Assembly: GCF_028682455.1 (NCBI RefSeq)
Contig: NZ_JANHLD010000001.1
Span: 1,240,001-1,304,000 of the forward strand
DNA length: 64,000 nt
Reading direction: 5' to 3'
From: Pseudomonas putida
Lineage (GTDB): Bacteria > Pseudomonadota > Gammaproteobacteria > Pseudomonadales > Pseudomonadaceae
The position numbers and the translations under genes were made by a program. Below are positions 25,946-34,787 of the stretch, piece after piece; position 1 is the stretch's first letter, and each line of letters begins with the position of its first letter. The notes under the pieces are model-generated. The model made no database searches and was not told the DNA's origin. It worked only from the letters and a program-made list of their open reading frames with translations.

Positions 25946-26562
25946 GGCTGGCCTCCCGAAACCGAAGGCTCCAGCGGGAACGTCTGCACCGCCTCGGCGG
26001 CGGGTGGCTCGGATGCGGGTTCGATAGCCGCGCTGTCGCCGGGGCGCTCGAAGCAAATCTGCCGTGCGCGATCATCCGCGTGCAGTTCCCAGGCCGGGCC
26101 AGCCAGTGTGAGCAGCGCATCGCGCAAGGTCATGGGGCCGAGGTGCAGGTGCGCCGCCGGCAGCGGCAGCGCATACAGCTCGATTACCGCGTGCGCCGTC
26201 TGGCACAGGCCGTAACCGCTGCGCTTGAGTACATGCCGCAGCCCATCGCCGACGGTGGCGCGGGCATCTTCGGGCATGGATACGTCGATGGTCTGCAACA
26301 GCAGGTCCCGCTGCGCCGCCGTGGGCGCTAGCTCGACCAGCGTGTAGCGACCGTAGCGCACAACGGGGATGTACTCGGGCGTCTCGGGTTCGGGCGCGGC
26401 CGAGACTTCCTCGATGGCATCAGGCGCGGGCGGCGCAGTCGTCGTCGCGCAGCCGCCAGCCAGCACCGACCAGAGCAGGCCGAGGACTCCCGCCAGCAGG
26501 CGGCGTTCGGGATGGTGAAACCAAGGTGGAGAGGGGCACATAAGCTCGGCGTCCTGAAACAT
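25942..26562 (-). CDS. pilL: PilL-like lipoprotein (TIGR03748 domain)
   Basis: First gene of the large transfer operon, 206 residues. The ATG at 26562 has GAGGG 5 nt upstream; ATG 26541 is an alternative. The hydrophobic segment LLAGVLGLLWSVL ends in the lipobox AGGC, so the mature protein is a lipoprotein. The domain YIPVVRYGRYTLVELAPTAA through HLHLGPMTLRDAL matches the ICE PilL N-terminal family. It probably works at the outer membrane in pilus biogenesis. The 170 bp upstream hold the helicase terminators and presumably this operon's promoter. Confidence 0.82.
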   Translation of the reverse strand: MFQDAELMCPSPPWFHHPERRLLAGVLGLLWSVLAGGCATTTAPPAPDAIEEVSAAPEPETPEYIPVVRYGRYTLVELAPTAAQRDLLLQTIDVSMPEDARATVGDGLRHVLKRSGYGLCQTAHAVIELYALPLPAAHLHLGPMTLRDALLTLAGPAWELHADDRARQICFERPGDSAAIEPASEPPAAEAVQTFPLEPSVSGGQP

Positions 26563-26639
26563 CGAGCCCTCACCATCGCCGCTAAGGCCGGGGGCAGCAG
26601 CAAACAATGCGAACCACGCTGCGTCCGATTTGCCGACAT

Positions 26640-26678
26640 AAAAAAACAGCCACGTCCACGGAAACCGTGGGCGTGGCT
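26640..26678 (-). terminator. Rho-independent terminator after the helicase gene
   Basis: A 14-bp stem (26648-26661 with 26665-26678, one T-G pair, loop AAA/TTT) is followed on the minus strand by seven T. A second smaller hairpin (GCCGGC arms, 26699-26718) stands closer to the stop codon. Confidence 0.85.
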
Positions 26679-26732
26679 GCTAGGTGGGAACAACAGAAAG
26701 CCGGCGGCGCTAGGCCGGCGATGGCGTAGGGA

Positions 26733-29012
26733 TCAGGCGGCGACCAGTTGTCGGGCCAGGGCGACTTCGACGGAATCACCGTCCTGATTGAGCACATCCA
26801 GCCCGGATTCGGGCACATCGCCCGAGGTGGACTGCGAGACCATGATCTTCTTGGCCATCAGCTCAAGGCAGGTCATCTGCGAGGAGCCGGCGTAGCCGAG
26901 GTAGATCACGCGCACGGACAGCTTCTGCCCGATACGCCAGGAGCGGCGTGCTGCCTGTTGGAGCGAGTACACGTTGTAGCCCGACTGCATGAACACGATC
27001 GTCGGAAACTCCAACAGGTCCAATCCCGTCTTGACAAGCTCGGGGTTGGTGATGAGCACGTCGATGCCACGGTCCAGCTGCTCGGCGATCCAGTCCTCGC
27101 GGCGGCTGGCGTCCACGCTCGCGCGCAGCACCGCCACCTTGAAGCCTTCCTGCTCCAGCAGCACCTTCAGGCGCGACGTGGTGTCGCGCGTGCCGGTATA
27201 GACCGTGTAGGCCAGGACCTTGCGGCCCTGCGCCTTCTCCTCTTTGCAGATGTCGATCAGCTCGCGCTCTTTCGGCGTCACCTCGAACTCGTTGAACTGA
27301 GCCGGAACGAACGCCAACGTGTTGCGCGTGCGTGGATGCACCACGGTCTCCGACCGGAAGCAGCAATCCGGCCAGGCCAGCAGCACGTTGAGGACCACGC
27401 CCAGCAGGGTCGTATCGCGTCGCGCCAGAGCCTGTTTCAACTCCGCGGTCAGCCGACCCGCCAGGTCGCGGTAGGCCGCGGCTTGCGCCGTGTCCATTGC
27501 GACTTCACGGAACTCTTCGTCATACGGCGGAAGCACGTTGCCGCCGATGTCTCTGAGCTTCAGGAAGATCGTGAACGGCAGGATGCAGCGCAACACGCCC
27601 TTGGGGCCGAAGCCTGGGGCCTTGACCGTTCTGACACTGACTTTCGTGCCTTTCGCGGTCTTGTGCGCCGTGCCGGTGCTCTCGGAATAAATGTCCTTCA
27701 AGACCCCGTGATCGCGCATGAACGCCATCGCGGCCGAGGTCATGCTGCCGCTCGTGGTCGGGCGGTAGCCGTCTTCGATCATCCGCCCGGGAAGGGCTCG
27801 GAACAGCAGGTAGAACAGATCGTCGCCGTAGCCGCCCATCAACGTGCCTGTCAGCAACAAGGTCTTGCGAGCCTTCGCTGCCAGCACGCCCATGGCCTGG
27901 CCCTGGGCGCTGCCGCCGTTCTTGTACTCGTGCGCCTCGTCGGCGATGAGCAGGTCGAACATGCCTTGCGGCAGGTAGCGCTTGATGAATTCGGACGGCT
28001 GATAGCCGCCCTCGCCAAAGCCGAACTCCATGTTGGCCATCGCACGTTCCATGCGCGTGGCTTGACGGTCGGAAAATACCAGCTCGCCGCTGCCGTCCAT
28101 GAGGTTGATGAACTCATGCACGTTGTCTCCCAACATGGAGGCGAGGAAACCATCACCGAAGCGTTTCATGAGCTTCTGCGCGGTGACTTCGCCGATCGTC
28201 GGGATGCGCTTCAAGGCTTTGAGAACGGCCGAGGACTGATCGCTGCCGGACAGACTTCTCGGGCGGATCAGCGTCCACAGGGGCGCGGCGCAATGGCTGC
28301 ACTTCCTGCGATACTCCTCGGCTTCGAGCGCGACTGGGTTGACCGGCTCGCCGTCGAGGTCGGTGATGACCGTGCCGCAGTCAGGGCACGCTGCCACGTC
28401 GCCATGGCGGGTGCGTCGCGTGGTGAAGACGGGCTTCCAGTGGAATCCCATCCGCATCCTGACGCGCCCCAGGACAAAGAACTCCTGGCCTGTGGGCTGC
28501 ACACCCAACTGCTCGCGCAGCTTGATGAGCTTGACCAGCGTGTCCGGGCCGTTGAGCACCCAGACCTTTGCGCCCGCCACCGTCTCCTGGATCTCGCGCC
28601 GCCACTTGTAAACCAAATGGGGTGGCGAGAGAACTAAGGTTCGGCGGTAGCCTTCGGCGTTGAGGACTGCGGCCGTGGCAATACCGACGGTCGTCTTGCC
28701 GCAGCCCATTTCGCCATTGACGATCGCGGCGCGTTCGCCACGGTCGATCAGCAGCTCTGCGGCGGCATGGACGACTTCGGCCTGAGCTTGGAACAGCTTG
28801 CGCTTGAGGCTGGCGACGACGAGTTGGCGATGCGCCTGCGGTTGGCCGGCATAGACCGGTGGGTTGGCGCGGTTGAGCGAGTCGAGCAGTTCGTCGCCGA
28901 ACTCACCAACGAAATCCTGAAGGCTCAGGGTCAGAGGGGATGATTCCGCATCGAGCAGTTCGCCCTGCACGGGCGTCGCGTCAGCGGCAGTGGTGTCGAG
29001 ATCGAGGGACAT
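26733..29012 (-). CDS. SNF2-like SF2 helicase/ATPase with zinc-binding insert
   Basis: A 759-residue SF2 translocase: Walker A GEMGCGKT at 100-107, DEAH at 358-361, SAT-like LLTGT, and a helicase C domain with the late motif QAARRSWRIGQ. Between the motor halves lie two cysteine pairs (CPDC 209-212, CSHC 238-241) that could bind zinc. Similar helicases are regular cargo/core genes of ICEs in this block. Substrate unknown. A 10-bp stem hairpin with a T-run stands ahead of its ribosome binding site, and a strong terminator follows, so it is monocistronic. Confidence 0.85.
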   Translation of the reverse strand: MSLDLDTTAADATPVQGELLDAESSPLTLSLQDFVGEFGDELLDSLNRANPPVYAGQPQAHRQLVVASLKRKLFQAQAEVVHAAAELLIDRGERAAIVNGEMGCGKTTVGIATAAVLNAEGYRRTLVLSPPHLVYKWRREIQETVAGAKVWVLNGPDTLVKLIKLREQLGVQPTGQEFFVLGRVRMRMGFHWKPVFTTRRTRHGDVAACPDCGTVITDLDGEPVNPVALEAEEYRRKCSHCAAPLWTLIRPRSLSGSDQSSAVLKALKRIPTIGEVTAQKLMKRFGDGFLASMLGDNVHEFINLMDGSGELVFSDRQATRMERAMANMEFGFGEGGYQPSEFIKRYLPQGMFDLLIADEAHEYKNGGSAQGQAMGVLAAKARKTLLLTGTLMGGYGDDLFYLLFRALPGRMIEDGYRPTTSGSMTSAAMAFMRDHGVLKDIYSESTGTAHKTAKGTKVSVRTVKAPGFGPKGVLRCILPFTIFLKLRDIGGNVLPPYDEEFREVAMDTAQAAAYRDLAGRLTAELKQALARRDTTLLGVVLNVLLAWPDCCFRSETVVHPRTRNTLAFVPAQFNEFEVTPKERELIDICKEEKAQGRKVLAYTVYTGTRDTTSRLKVLLEQEGFKVAVLRASVDASRREDWIAEQLDRGIDVLITNPELVKTGLDLLEFPTIVFMQSGYNVYSLQQAARRSWRIGQKLSVRVIYLGYAGSSQMTCLELMAKKIMVSQSTSGDVPESGLDVLNQDGDSVEVALARQLVAA

Positions 29013-29032
29013 GGTGATGCTCCAAAGAAAAA

Positions 29033-29073
29033 TGGGGCATGCACCACCCCCAACAGGGCAATGGCATGCCCCA
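29033..29073 (-). promoter_or_regulatory. leader hairpin upstream of helicase
   Basis: TGGGGCATGC at 29033-29042 pairs perfectly with 29064-29073. On the minus strand it is followed by TTTTT and then the GGAG box, giving a terminator-like structure inside the 5' leader. Confidence 0.65.
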
Positions 29074-29150
29074 GGGTGGGAAGATCAATCGGCACACGGC
29101 CGACGGTGGATGGAAAACGCAGGCGCTGGCGGCCTACTGGTGAAACGTGC

Positions 29151-29456
29151 TCAGTCTTCGGACGGCAGCACGATGGATGTGAGATGGCGTTCCGCATCGG
29201 TGACGATGCGAATGCACAGCGCACGATGAATCACGTAGTGCGATTCCAGCAAAGCACCCGATTGAAGTGCGATGCCGTTGGCTTGCCACTGCCTGTCGCT
29301 GACGTCACCCCAGTCGCCACGGACATGGCGACGGAAGTACGGAATCGGGTCAAGACGACCGGCGCGGACCAGGCGGTCGATACCTTCGCTGAGGATGAGT
29401 GCACCTACCGGAAACAGCAGGTCCTGGCAGTAGGTTTCGATATGTCGGGATGCCAT
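29151..29456 (-). CDS. conserved mobile-element protein (GDWG family), copy 1
   Basis: A 101-residue protein with the pattern FRRHVRGDWGDV... QANGIAL...SHYVI... IVTDAERHLTSIVLPSED. This family is frequent on plasmids and ICEs and has no known function. The next gene upstream encodes a paralogue with the same core. Start has AGGAGG upstream; its leader has a 7-bp stem (GAGCCAC/GTGGCTC, 29481-29514). Confidence 0.7.
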   Translation of the reverse strand: MASRHIETYCQDLLFPVGALILSEGIDRLVRAGRLDPIPYFRRHVRGDWGDVSDRQWQANGIALQSGALLESHYVIHRALCIRIVTDAERHLTSIVLPSED

Positions 29457-29545
29457 GGAGTCCTCCTTGATGGATTCATTGAGCCACGACGCCCCTAGCG
29501 GAGTGAAGTGGCTCCGTCAGGTGACTGGGATGACGATGGGTGACT

Positions 29546-29866
29546 TCAGATCATGTCGCGCTCTTCGGGAAGCTGGACCACCGTGGTCTGGTGGTCTTCG
29601 CTGGTCTTGACGATCAGAACCAGCTCGGGCGTGATCCGGTAATAGGAGATCATCAGGTTGTCCTGTTGGAGTGCGACGTCGTTGGCCTGGCGGGTGGCTT
29701 TGTCGATCTCGCCCCAGTCACCGCGTACATGGCGCTGGACATAGGTCAAGGGGTCGATCAGGCCTTTGCGGGCCAACCAATGCACCTTCTCGCTCAACTT
29801 CAGCGAGCCCGGTGCGAACAACGGTTGCTTCTGCGGCGCGGGCCGCTTGAACAGATTTGGGAACAT
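29546..29866 (-). CDS. conserved mobile-element protein (GDWG family), copy 2
   Basis: A 106-residue paralogue of the downstream gene: VQRHVRGDWGEI... QANDVALQ... SYYRI... KTSEDHQTTVVQLPEE. The ATG at 29866 follows AGGAG by 7 nt. An N-terminal extension (MFPNLFKRPAPQKQP) distinguishes it from copy 1. Function unknown. Confidence 0.7.
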   Translation of the reverse strand: MFPNLFKRPAPQKQPLFAPGSLKLSEKVHWLARKGLIDPLTYVQRHVRGDWGEIDKATRQANDVALQQDNLMISYYRITPELVLIVKTSEDHQTTVVQLPEERDMI

Positions 29867-29916
29867 GGTGTTTCTCCTTCGATGTGGTACAGCAGGACAG
29901 CAGCGCGTCCGGTGGA

Positions 29917-31026
29917 TTAACGAATGGTCAAGACGTCGCCCCGTGTCGGGGAGCCAGGCGTCATGTCCCACGCGCGGATGACAGGTACGAACTTGTCGGT
30001 GAGGATGCGGGTCTCGGCGATGGAGCCGTCTTCGCGTTCGGTGAATTCCCGCTGGAGCGTCTTGTCCTTGTGGGTGTCACCTTTGACGACGAGCACGCGC
30101 CCCGTCTTGGAGCGCACAACCCCCGAGATCGCGCCTGCGGCCAGAGCCAGGGCGAGATGCCAGTGGGACAAGGCCCGCGCCGGTGGACGCAGCGACTGCT
30201 GCGCGGCCCCCAGGTGCGTGTCCCGCGACGGCCAGAGGCCTTGCAGCCTGCCAACCTCGTCGGCGAACTGCTTGGGCTCCATCGTCACGCGGAAGAAATG
30301 CTCCGGCTCGGCCGGACTGGCGGGGACGATGTACGGCAGGAACGGCCATTCGCTCGGCAGTTCGTCGGCTTCGATCTCGCCTTGCCCAACCTGCAGCAGC
30401 AGATTGCGCACGGCCTTGACGCCATCCGAGGCCTGCTCGCGCTGGCGCACCCGCCGGCCGAAGATCACCACTTGCTTGAACTGCGTCTCCACCGCTCGGT
30501 AGATGCGCAGGTCGGTGTAGTGGCGCGTCAGCCAGCCGACCAGCTCCGCGTCGAGCACGTAGCCGGGGACGATGAAGACCAGCACGCCGCCGTATTGCAG
30601 CAACGACAAACTGCGCTGGTAGAACAGTTTTTCGAGGCGGGCACGACCCTGGCCCTGATAGCCGATGTTGCCGTTGACGTCCTTGGACAGGTCGCCATAC
30701 GGCGGGTTGAGCCAGAGCAGTCCGAACGACTGCTTGGAGACCATCGTGTCCATCAGGTCCGCGTGCAGGCAGTGATCGACCAGGCCGCGGGCATGGCGTG
30801 CCCGCTCCGCGTCGAACTCGACGGCGAACGCCTTGGCCTGCTCGCGCCCGAGGGCGTGGGCGGCTTCGGCGATCGCCACGCCTTCGCCGGCGCAGGGATC
30901 GAGGATGCACATCGGCCCGTCGCTGGGCATCAGTGCGTTGAGGGCTCTTTCGAGCGTGGGTTCATCAGTCGGGAAATACCCGTTCTTCACGAAATTGCGG
31001 GCAAGCCGCGGGAACATGAGGGCCAT
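29917..31026 (-). CDS. DUF6094-like, adenine-methyltransferase-like protein
   Basis: A 369-residue protein with a Rossmann methyltransferase N-domain: SAM-binding-type ILDPCAGEGVAIAEAA (motif I) and LLWLNPPYGD (motif IV, the NPPY of N6-adenine or glutamine methyltransferases). The C-terminal half is not recognisable as a DNA-recognition domain. It resembles the DUF6094 proteins of ICEs. It may modify DNA or protein; activity unproven. An 11-bp stem with a 4-nt loop stands in its leader. Confidence 0.72.
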   Translation of the reverse strand: MALMFPRLARNFVKNGYFPTDEPTLERALNALMPSDGPMCILDPCAGEGVAIAEAAHALGREQAKAFAVEFDAERARHARGLVDHCLHADLMDTMVSKQSFGLLWLNPPYGDLSKDVNGNIGYQGQGRARLEKLFYQRSLSLLQYGGVLVFIVPGYVLDAELVGWLTRHYTDLRIYRAVETQFKQVVIFGRRVRQREQASDGVKAVRNLLLQVGQGEIEADELPSEWPFLPYIVPASPAEPEHFFRVTMEPKQFADEVGRLQGLWPSRDTHLGAAQQSLRPPARALSHWHLALALAAGAISGVVRSKTGRVLVVKGDTHKDKTLQREFTEREDGSIAETRILTDKFVPVIRAWDMTPGSPTRGDVLTIR

Positions 31027-31056
31027 GGAAGTCTCCTGGTTGGCGGGGATGAAAGA

Positions 31057-31082
31057 CGGAAGCACGCCAAGGCGTGCCTCCG
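31057..31082 (-). promoter_or_regulatory. leader hairpin upstream of the NPPY methyltransferase-like gene
   Basis: 31057-31067 pairs with 31072-31082 (11 bp including one G-U, 4-nt loop). It is followed on the minus strand by TCTTTC and, 30 nt later, AGGAG and the ATG. Confidence 0.6.
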
Positions 31083-31090
31083 AGGGTGGG

Positions 31091-31741
31091 TCAGGCCGCT
31101 ACCACTTCCGGCGTCCAGATCTTGGCCGGGTATGGATAGGCGGTGAGCACGTCACTGCGGATCAGAGAGCCCAGCGCCAGGGTCAGCGTCGGCACGTCGA
31201 TGGCGAGCCGATGGCCTTCCAGCGGCCCGAGGGCGAACGGAAGGCGGCCCAGCATCTCGCGGCTTTGCAGCAGTTCCAGCACGGTCTCGCGCCAGTGGTC
31301 GAGCAGCGGCAACGGGCACGTGTCCCGTACCAGCGTCCACAGGCGGTCGAGCCGGTGGGCGCTGTCGCGTGGCAGCAATGCCAGCGCGCTGGCGTTGGCC
31401 TTGTCGGGCTTGACGCAGCGCCGGTCGAACAGCCACACGTTGGACAGCGAACCGAACAGCGTTCGCCGGTAGGCGCGCGTGATGCGCTTTTCCAGGCGAT
31501 CGACGTTGCCGATGAACACCGGGACGCTGCCGCCTTGGTCGGTGATGACGTGAAACTGGTCCAGTCCCTGCTCGTCGCGCCCGAGGGTCAGGCGAGCGAG
31601 GAACTGCTGGACGGCGGTGTCCCGCGCCCAGATCGACAGGAAGATCAGGTTGCCCTGGTCGTCGCCGACGCAGGCGTCGGCCATCACATCCGGGCATTCG
31701 TCGATGCGGTACAGCGTGGTGGAAGAAGTGTGTGCGGGCAT
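31091..31741 (-). CDS. conserved ICE hypothetical protein
   Basis: A 216-residue soluble protein rich in beta-type and Arg/Leu segments (NLIFLSIWARDTAVQQFLARL, VFIGNVDRLEKRITRAYR). I do not recognise the family. Its start has GAGGA upstream and the leader contains a GCAGCAC/GTGCTG stem (about 31766-31800). Located between two genes of the same block, each with its own leader. Confidence 0.6.
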   Translation of the reverse strand: MPAHTSSTTLYRIDECPDVMADACVGDDQGNLIFLSIWARDTAVQQFLARLTLGRDEQGLDQFHVITDQGGSVPVFIGNVDRLEKRITRAYRRTLFGSLSNVWLFDRRCVKPDKANASALALLPRDSAHRLDRLWTLVRDTCPLPLLDHWRETVLELLQSREMLGRLPFALGPLEGHRLAIDVPTLTLALGSLIRSDVLTAYPYPAKIWTPEVVAA

Positions 31742-31817
31742 GGTGGTGTCCTCGGATGAACGGGAACAGCACCGCCCGCTGGGGCAAGTGCTGCCCCTGG
31801 GGGTGGAAGAAAACCGC

Positions 31818-32078
31818 TCAGTCCGGCTCGAACTGCCGGGTGTGCGGGTTGAAGTGAAGCGCCTCGTCCACCGCGGTGATCGGCGTGAAGCCGTCCAGGT
31901 AGATGTTGTTGAGGTACTGGTCGCGGTAGGTCAGTGCCTGCCGCGCCTGTTCCTCGGTGAGGCCGTTGCTGATGAAGTACTCCAGCATCTCCTCGTCGGA
32001 GGACACTTCGTCGTTGGACAAACTCCCTTCAACGAGTGCCAGCAGCGAGGGGGAGAGCGCAGCCAGGATCAGGTCCAT
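31818..32078 (-). CDS. small acidic ICE hypothetical protein
   Basis: An 86-residue acidic protein (LTEEQARQALTYRDQYLNN, then HFNPHTRQFEPD), mostly helical. It starts only 16 bp after the upstream gene with an AGGAGG box and no separate leader, so it is co-transcribed with that gene. Family unknown. Confidence 0.6.
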   Translation of the reverse strand: MDLILAALSPSLLALVEGSLSNDEVSSDEEMLEYFISNGLTEEQARQALTYRDQYLNNIYLDGFTPITAVDEALHFNPHTRQFEPD

Positions 32079-32094
32079 GTCGGTTCCTCCTGGC

Positions 32095-32502
32095 TCAGAC
32101 CATCAGCGTTGCGGCGGGTGCCGTGACAGCCGTGGGTGTGCGTCGCCGAGCGTGGTAGGCGCGAACGCCTGCACGCCATTCGGCAGACTGCTCCGGTGCA
32201 AGGTCCAGATAGGACAGCGGGCACGAGTAGTAGTACGGGTGCATGGACTCGTCCAGCGGCTTGTAACCCCACTGGGCGCCGTTGCGTTCAAGCAGATCGC
32301 AGCGGATGTAGCGCAGGGACTGGCCGGGCGCAAGATCACGATGCACGCCTTCGACTTTGGCGGTCATTTCGACCACGGACCACAGCACGTTGCCGCGCAG
32401 TGTGTGGGCGATGACCTTCGCGCTTGCGCGCTCGGTCTCTTGCGGTGCGGTCAGTTCCGCGATCAGCTCGGACCGCGATTGGTGAGAGAAATACCAGCCC
32501 AT
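32095..32502 (-). CDS. DUF6927-like mobile-element protein
   Basis: A 135-residue protein starting MGWYFSHQSRSELIAEL, with the pattern WGYKPLDESMHPYYYSCPLSYLDL that recurs in proteins of plasmids and ICEs (I place it with DUF6927 from memory, so tentatively). ATG 32502 follows AGGAGG. The leader folds into a compound hairpin (about 32524-32566). Function unknown. Confidence 0.62.
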   Translation of the reverse strand: MGWYFSHQSRSELIAELTAPQETERASAKVIAHTLRGNVLWSVVEMTAKVEGVHRDLAPGQSLRYIRCDLLERNGAQWGYKPLDESMHPYYYSCPLSYLDLAPEQSAEWRAGVRAYHARRRTPTAVTAPAATLMV

Positions 32503-32604
32503 GAGAGGCCTCCTGAAAAAGTAGAGCCGGAGGCCTCCCCCGCGGGGAAGAACCCCCAGCGAGTGGTGGAATGCCGCGTGTGCGGCGATCAAACCCAGTG
32601 CGGC

Positions 32605-32928
32605 CTATGAACCGCATCCGGCCGGGCAGCAGCCCAGTTCGATGCCATGCGAGCAATAGCCGTTTGCGGCATTCCAGTCCTGGGTTTCCTGCCGTTCGGC
32701 AGGCGTTGCGTAATCCCATTCCTGAGCTGCGATTTCTAGCGCTTGAACGCGCTGGTCATCCGGCAATCGGCTGGCGTGCGTGTCGATCTCCGAACTGAAG
32801 AGCGTCACGTAGTGGTCGTAGGACAGGCCGCAGCCACGCTGGGCGTGTTCAGCAGCCGTCCTGCAAAGAGCCCGCCACACGGTTTCATCCAGCGTTGAAC
32901 GGGGGGTATCGCAAGCGATGGTGGACAT
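32605..32928 (-). CDS. small ICE protein with C-terminal cysteine cluster
   Basis: A 107-residue protein, helical in its first 80 residues, ending in YCSHGIELGCCPAGCGS with four of its six cysteines clustered. This could bind a metal. GGAGG precedes the ATG at 32928. The gene has the best example of the leader hairpins in this block. Family not recognised. Confidence 0.6.
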   Translation of the reverse strand: MSTIACDTPRSTLDETVWRALCRTAAEHAQRGCGLSYDHYVTLFSSEIDTHASRLPDDQRVQALEIAAQEWDYATPAERQETQDWNAANGYCSHGIELGCCPAGCGS

Positions 32929-32949
32929 GATGAAGACCTCCAGAAGAAA

Positions 32950-32985
32950 GCCGGGGCCTCCCCCGCATGGGGAAGGAACCCCGGC
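32950..32985 (-). promoter_or_regulatory. compound leader hairpin
   Basis: Outer stem GCCGGGG/CCCCGGC (32950-32956 with 32979-32985) encloses an 8-bp inner stem with a GCAT loop. On the minus strand TTTCTTCT and then GGAGG follow directly. It is the clearest member of a set found ahead of most genes between 29 and 42 kb. Confidence 0.65.
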
Positions 32986-33022
32986 GGGTGGATGAAGAAC
33001 ACCGCGGATGCGGCGTCTGCGA

Positions 33023-33712
33023 TCACGCAGGTTGCAGTTCGGCCTGGCGGCTCCATTCCTGCGTCTTGAAGTCCAGCGCGTAGCCCAGTTCGCCCAGGCG
33101 GGCGATCTGTGTGCGCAGGGCGCGGCGGTCGATGGTTGAATCCAATTTCACGGACTCGCCCAGCGGCCACAGCAGGCCGAACAGCGCGGCGTCGCCGTCT
33201 TCGATGCTGCCAGGGGCAGCGGTCGCGGCGGGCGGTGGCGCATCCACGCCGAAGGGCGTGGTATCGACCAGCGGGTCAGCGGACGCCTGTACGGGTGCAG
33301 GTTTGGCGGGCCTGGACGTTCTGGCGGGCTTGGCCGGCGTTGCCGCAGGCTGCGCCCCCAGCTCTTCATCGAGTGGATCGACGTCCTGGGTGGCGAAGCT
33401 GCGGGCTTCGTCGCGGCTCAGTTTGTCGATGCCGTTGAGCGTCATTCCGTCCAGGTTGGCGCGGATCTCGAACCGCATGCCGTCGCCGACCGGATAGGAC
33501 TTCGGAAAGATGTAGCGGATGATGAATTCCCCGTCGTATTTTCCTTCGGGGTACTGCTCCAGCTCCGCATCCTTGACCGCGAACTTGCCGATGGGGGTGA
33601 CAAGGCGGCCAACGGTGAACGGGCCGTTCTTGCCGCGTATGGTGCGCAGCGTGAGCTGGCCCGGAACAATGATGGGCGATACCGATTGCTCGGGCGCCGA
33701 TGTGGTTGCCAT
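33023..33712 (-). CDS. DUF3275 family protein
   Basis: A 229-residue protein whose N-terminal ~100 residues (LTLRTIRGKNGPFTVGRLVTPIGKFAVKD) match DUF3275, a beta-rich OB-like domain common on ICEs. A Pro/Ala-rich linker (about 115-175) leads to a short helical C-terminal domain. ATG 33712 has AGGAG upstream. Role unknown; a single-stranded nucleic-acid function is a guess. Confidence 0.75.
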   Translation of the reverse strand: MATTSAPEQSVSPIIVPGQLTLRTIRGKNGPFTVGRLVTPIGKFAVKDAELEQYPEGKYDGEFIIRYIFPKSYPVGDGMRFEIRANLDGMTLNGIDKLSRDEARSFATQDVDPLDEELGAQPAATPAKPARTSRPAKPAPVQASADPLVDTTPFGVDAPPPAATAAPGSIEDGDAALFGLLWPLGESVKLDSTIDRRALRTQIARLGELGYALDFKTQEWSRQAELQPA

Positions 33713-33772
33713 GTTGGTTCTCCTGATGACGAATAGCGGGCCGCCGACGGCGCCCGGTGGATGAGAGGAAAT

Positions 33773-33799
33773 GGACCTCACCCGAGCTGGGCGAGGTCC
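33773..33799 (-). terminator. terminator-like hairpin after DUF932 gene
   Basis: GGACCTC-type arms (33773-33779/33793-33799) with an inner CCC/GGG give a 10-bp stem followed on the minus strand by ATTTCCTCT, 9 bp past the DUF932 stop. Confidence 0.5.
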
Positions 33800-33807
33800 G
33801 CTTGGCA

Positions 33808-34635
33808 TCACGCCTTGAGCTGGCGCATGCCTTCGGCCAGCAGCCACAACGCCCGGTTCAGGCGCAGGTTCTGGTCGATTCCTTGCACCGGACGGGTGCG
33901 TTGATTGCGGCCATTGGCCGAGCGTCCATTCAGTCCCCCTTTGACGAGGTTCTCCTGGACGCGGTTGAAGACGGCCCACAGGTCGTTCTTGCGATCGTCC
34001 CAGCGCCTGGGCGCCAGAAGTTGGCTCTCCGTGACAGGGGTGGACTTGGCCGGGTCGTCGTACTTGAGTGCGAGCGCGGAATTCGCAAAGATTTCCGCTT
34101 CGCCCTCATCGAGGGTGATGGTGCGCATCGCATCGCGCGCGTCCTGCACGCGCTCGAAGCCTTCGAGAACCTCGTAGGCGCCTTCGATCACCTGGCTTGC
34201 CACGTCGCCCTTGTGAGGAACGCGGATGTCGGCGGTGGTGTCACCGCAGACCAGGCCGTTGTGGCAGACGAACCGGAACATGCCGGCAAGCATCTGGTAG
34301 CTGCTCGTGCCGTCGTGGCTGTTGAGCAGGATGATCTCGTTCGCCTCATCGCCGTTGATCTGGCTTGCATGGCGAAGTCGGATGAGATGCTTGGTGTACT
34401 CGCGCCGATCCTCGTTGCGCACGCGCGTCTGGCACACCATGAAGGGCTCGAAACCCTCCTGGCGCAACCTGGTCAGCACGACCGAGGTCGGTATGTAGGC
34501 ATACCGATCGGACCGGCTCCCATGTGGAGCGTCGGCAAAGATCGAGGGAACAACGGCACGAATACGGTCGTCCGAGAGTGGGCGATCGGAGCGCAGGATC
34601 GGGGATTGCGGAGCAAAACGGGATGCCAGAGACAT
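33808..34635 (-). CDS. DUF932 domain protein
   Basis: A 275-residue protein matching DUF932 (YIPTSVVLTRLRQEGFEPF; MFRFVCHNGLVCGD; AVFNRVQENLVKGG), a family of phage, plasmid and ICE proteins of unknown role. ATG 34635 follows AAAGGAG. Its leader contains two hairpins, one GACGC/GCGTC with TTTT and one 9-bp CGCGTGGTC stem with an ACAC loop. Confidence 0.82.
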   Translation of the reverse strand: MSLASRFAPQSPILRSDRPLSDDRIRAVVPSIFADAPHGSRSDRYAYIPTSVVLTRLRQEGFEPFMVCQTRVRNEDRREYTKHLIRLRHASQINGDEANEIILLNSHDGTSSYQMLAGMFRFVCHNGLVCGDTTADIRVPHKGDVASQVIEGAYEVLEGFERVQDARDAMRTITLDEGEAEIFANSALALKYDDPAKSTPVTESQLLAPRRWDDRKNDLWAVFNRVQENLVKGGLNGRSANGRNQRTRPVQGIDQNLRLNRALWLLAEGMRQLKA

Positions 34636-34787
34636 GGCTGATCTCCTTTGAGAAATGCGGTAACCGCGCGGTCGTGTGACCACGCGGGACTCGGGGGATG
34701 AAAAGACGCAAGCACCTTTGGCGTCTTGGGGACGCGGCGGATGCTGGGGAGGAGAAGCGACAAGGCCCCATGAGGGGCCATGCCGGA

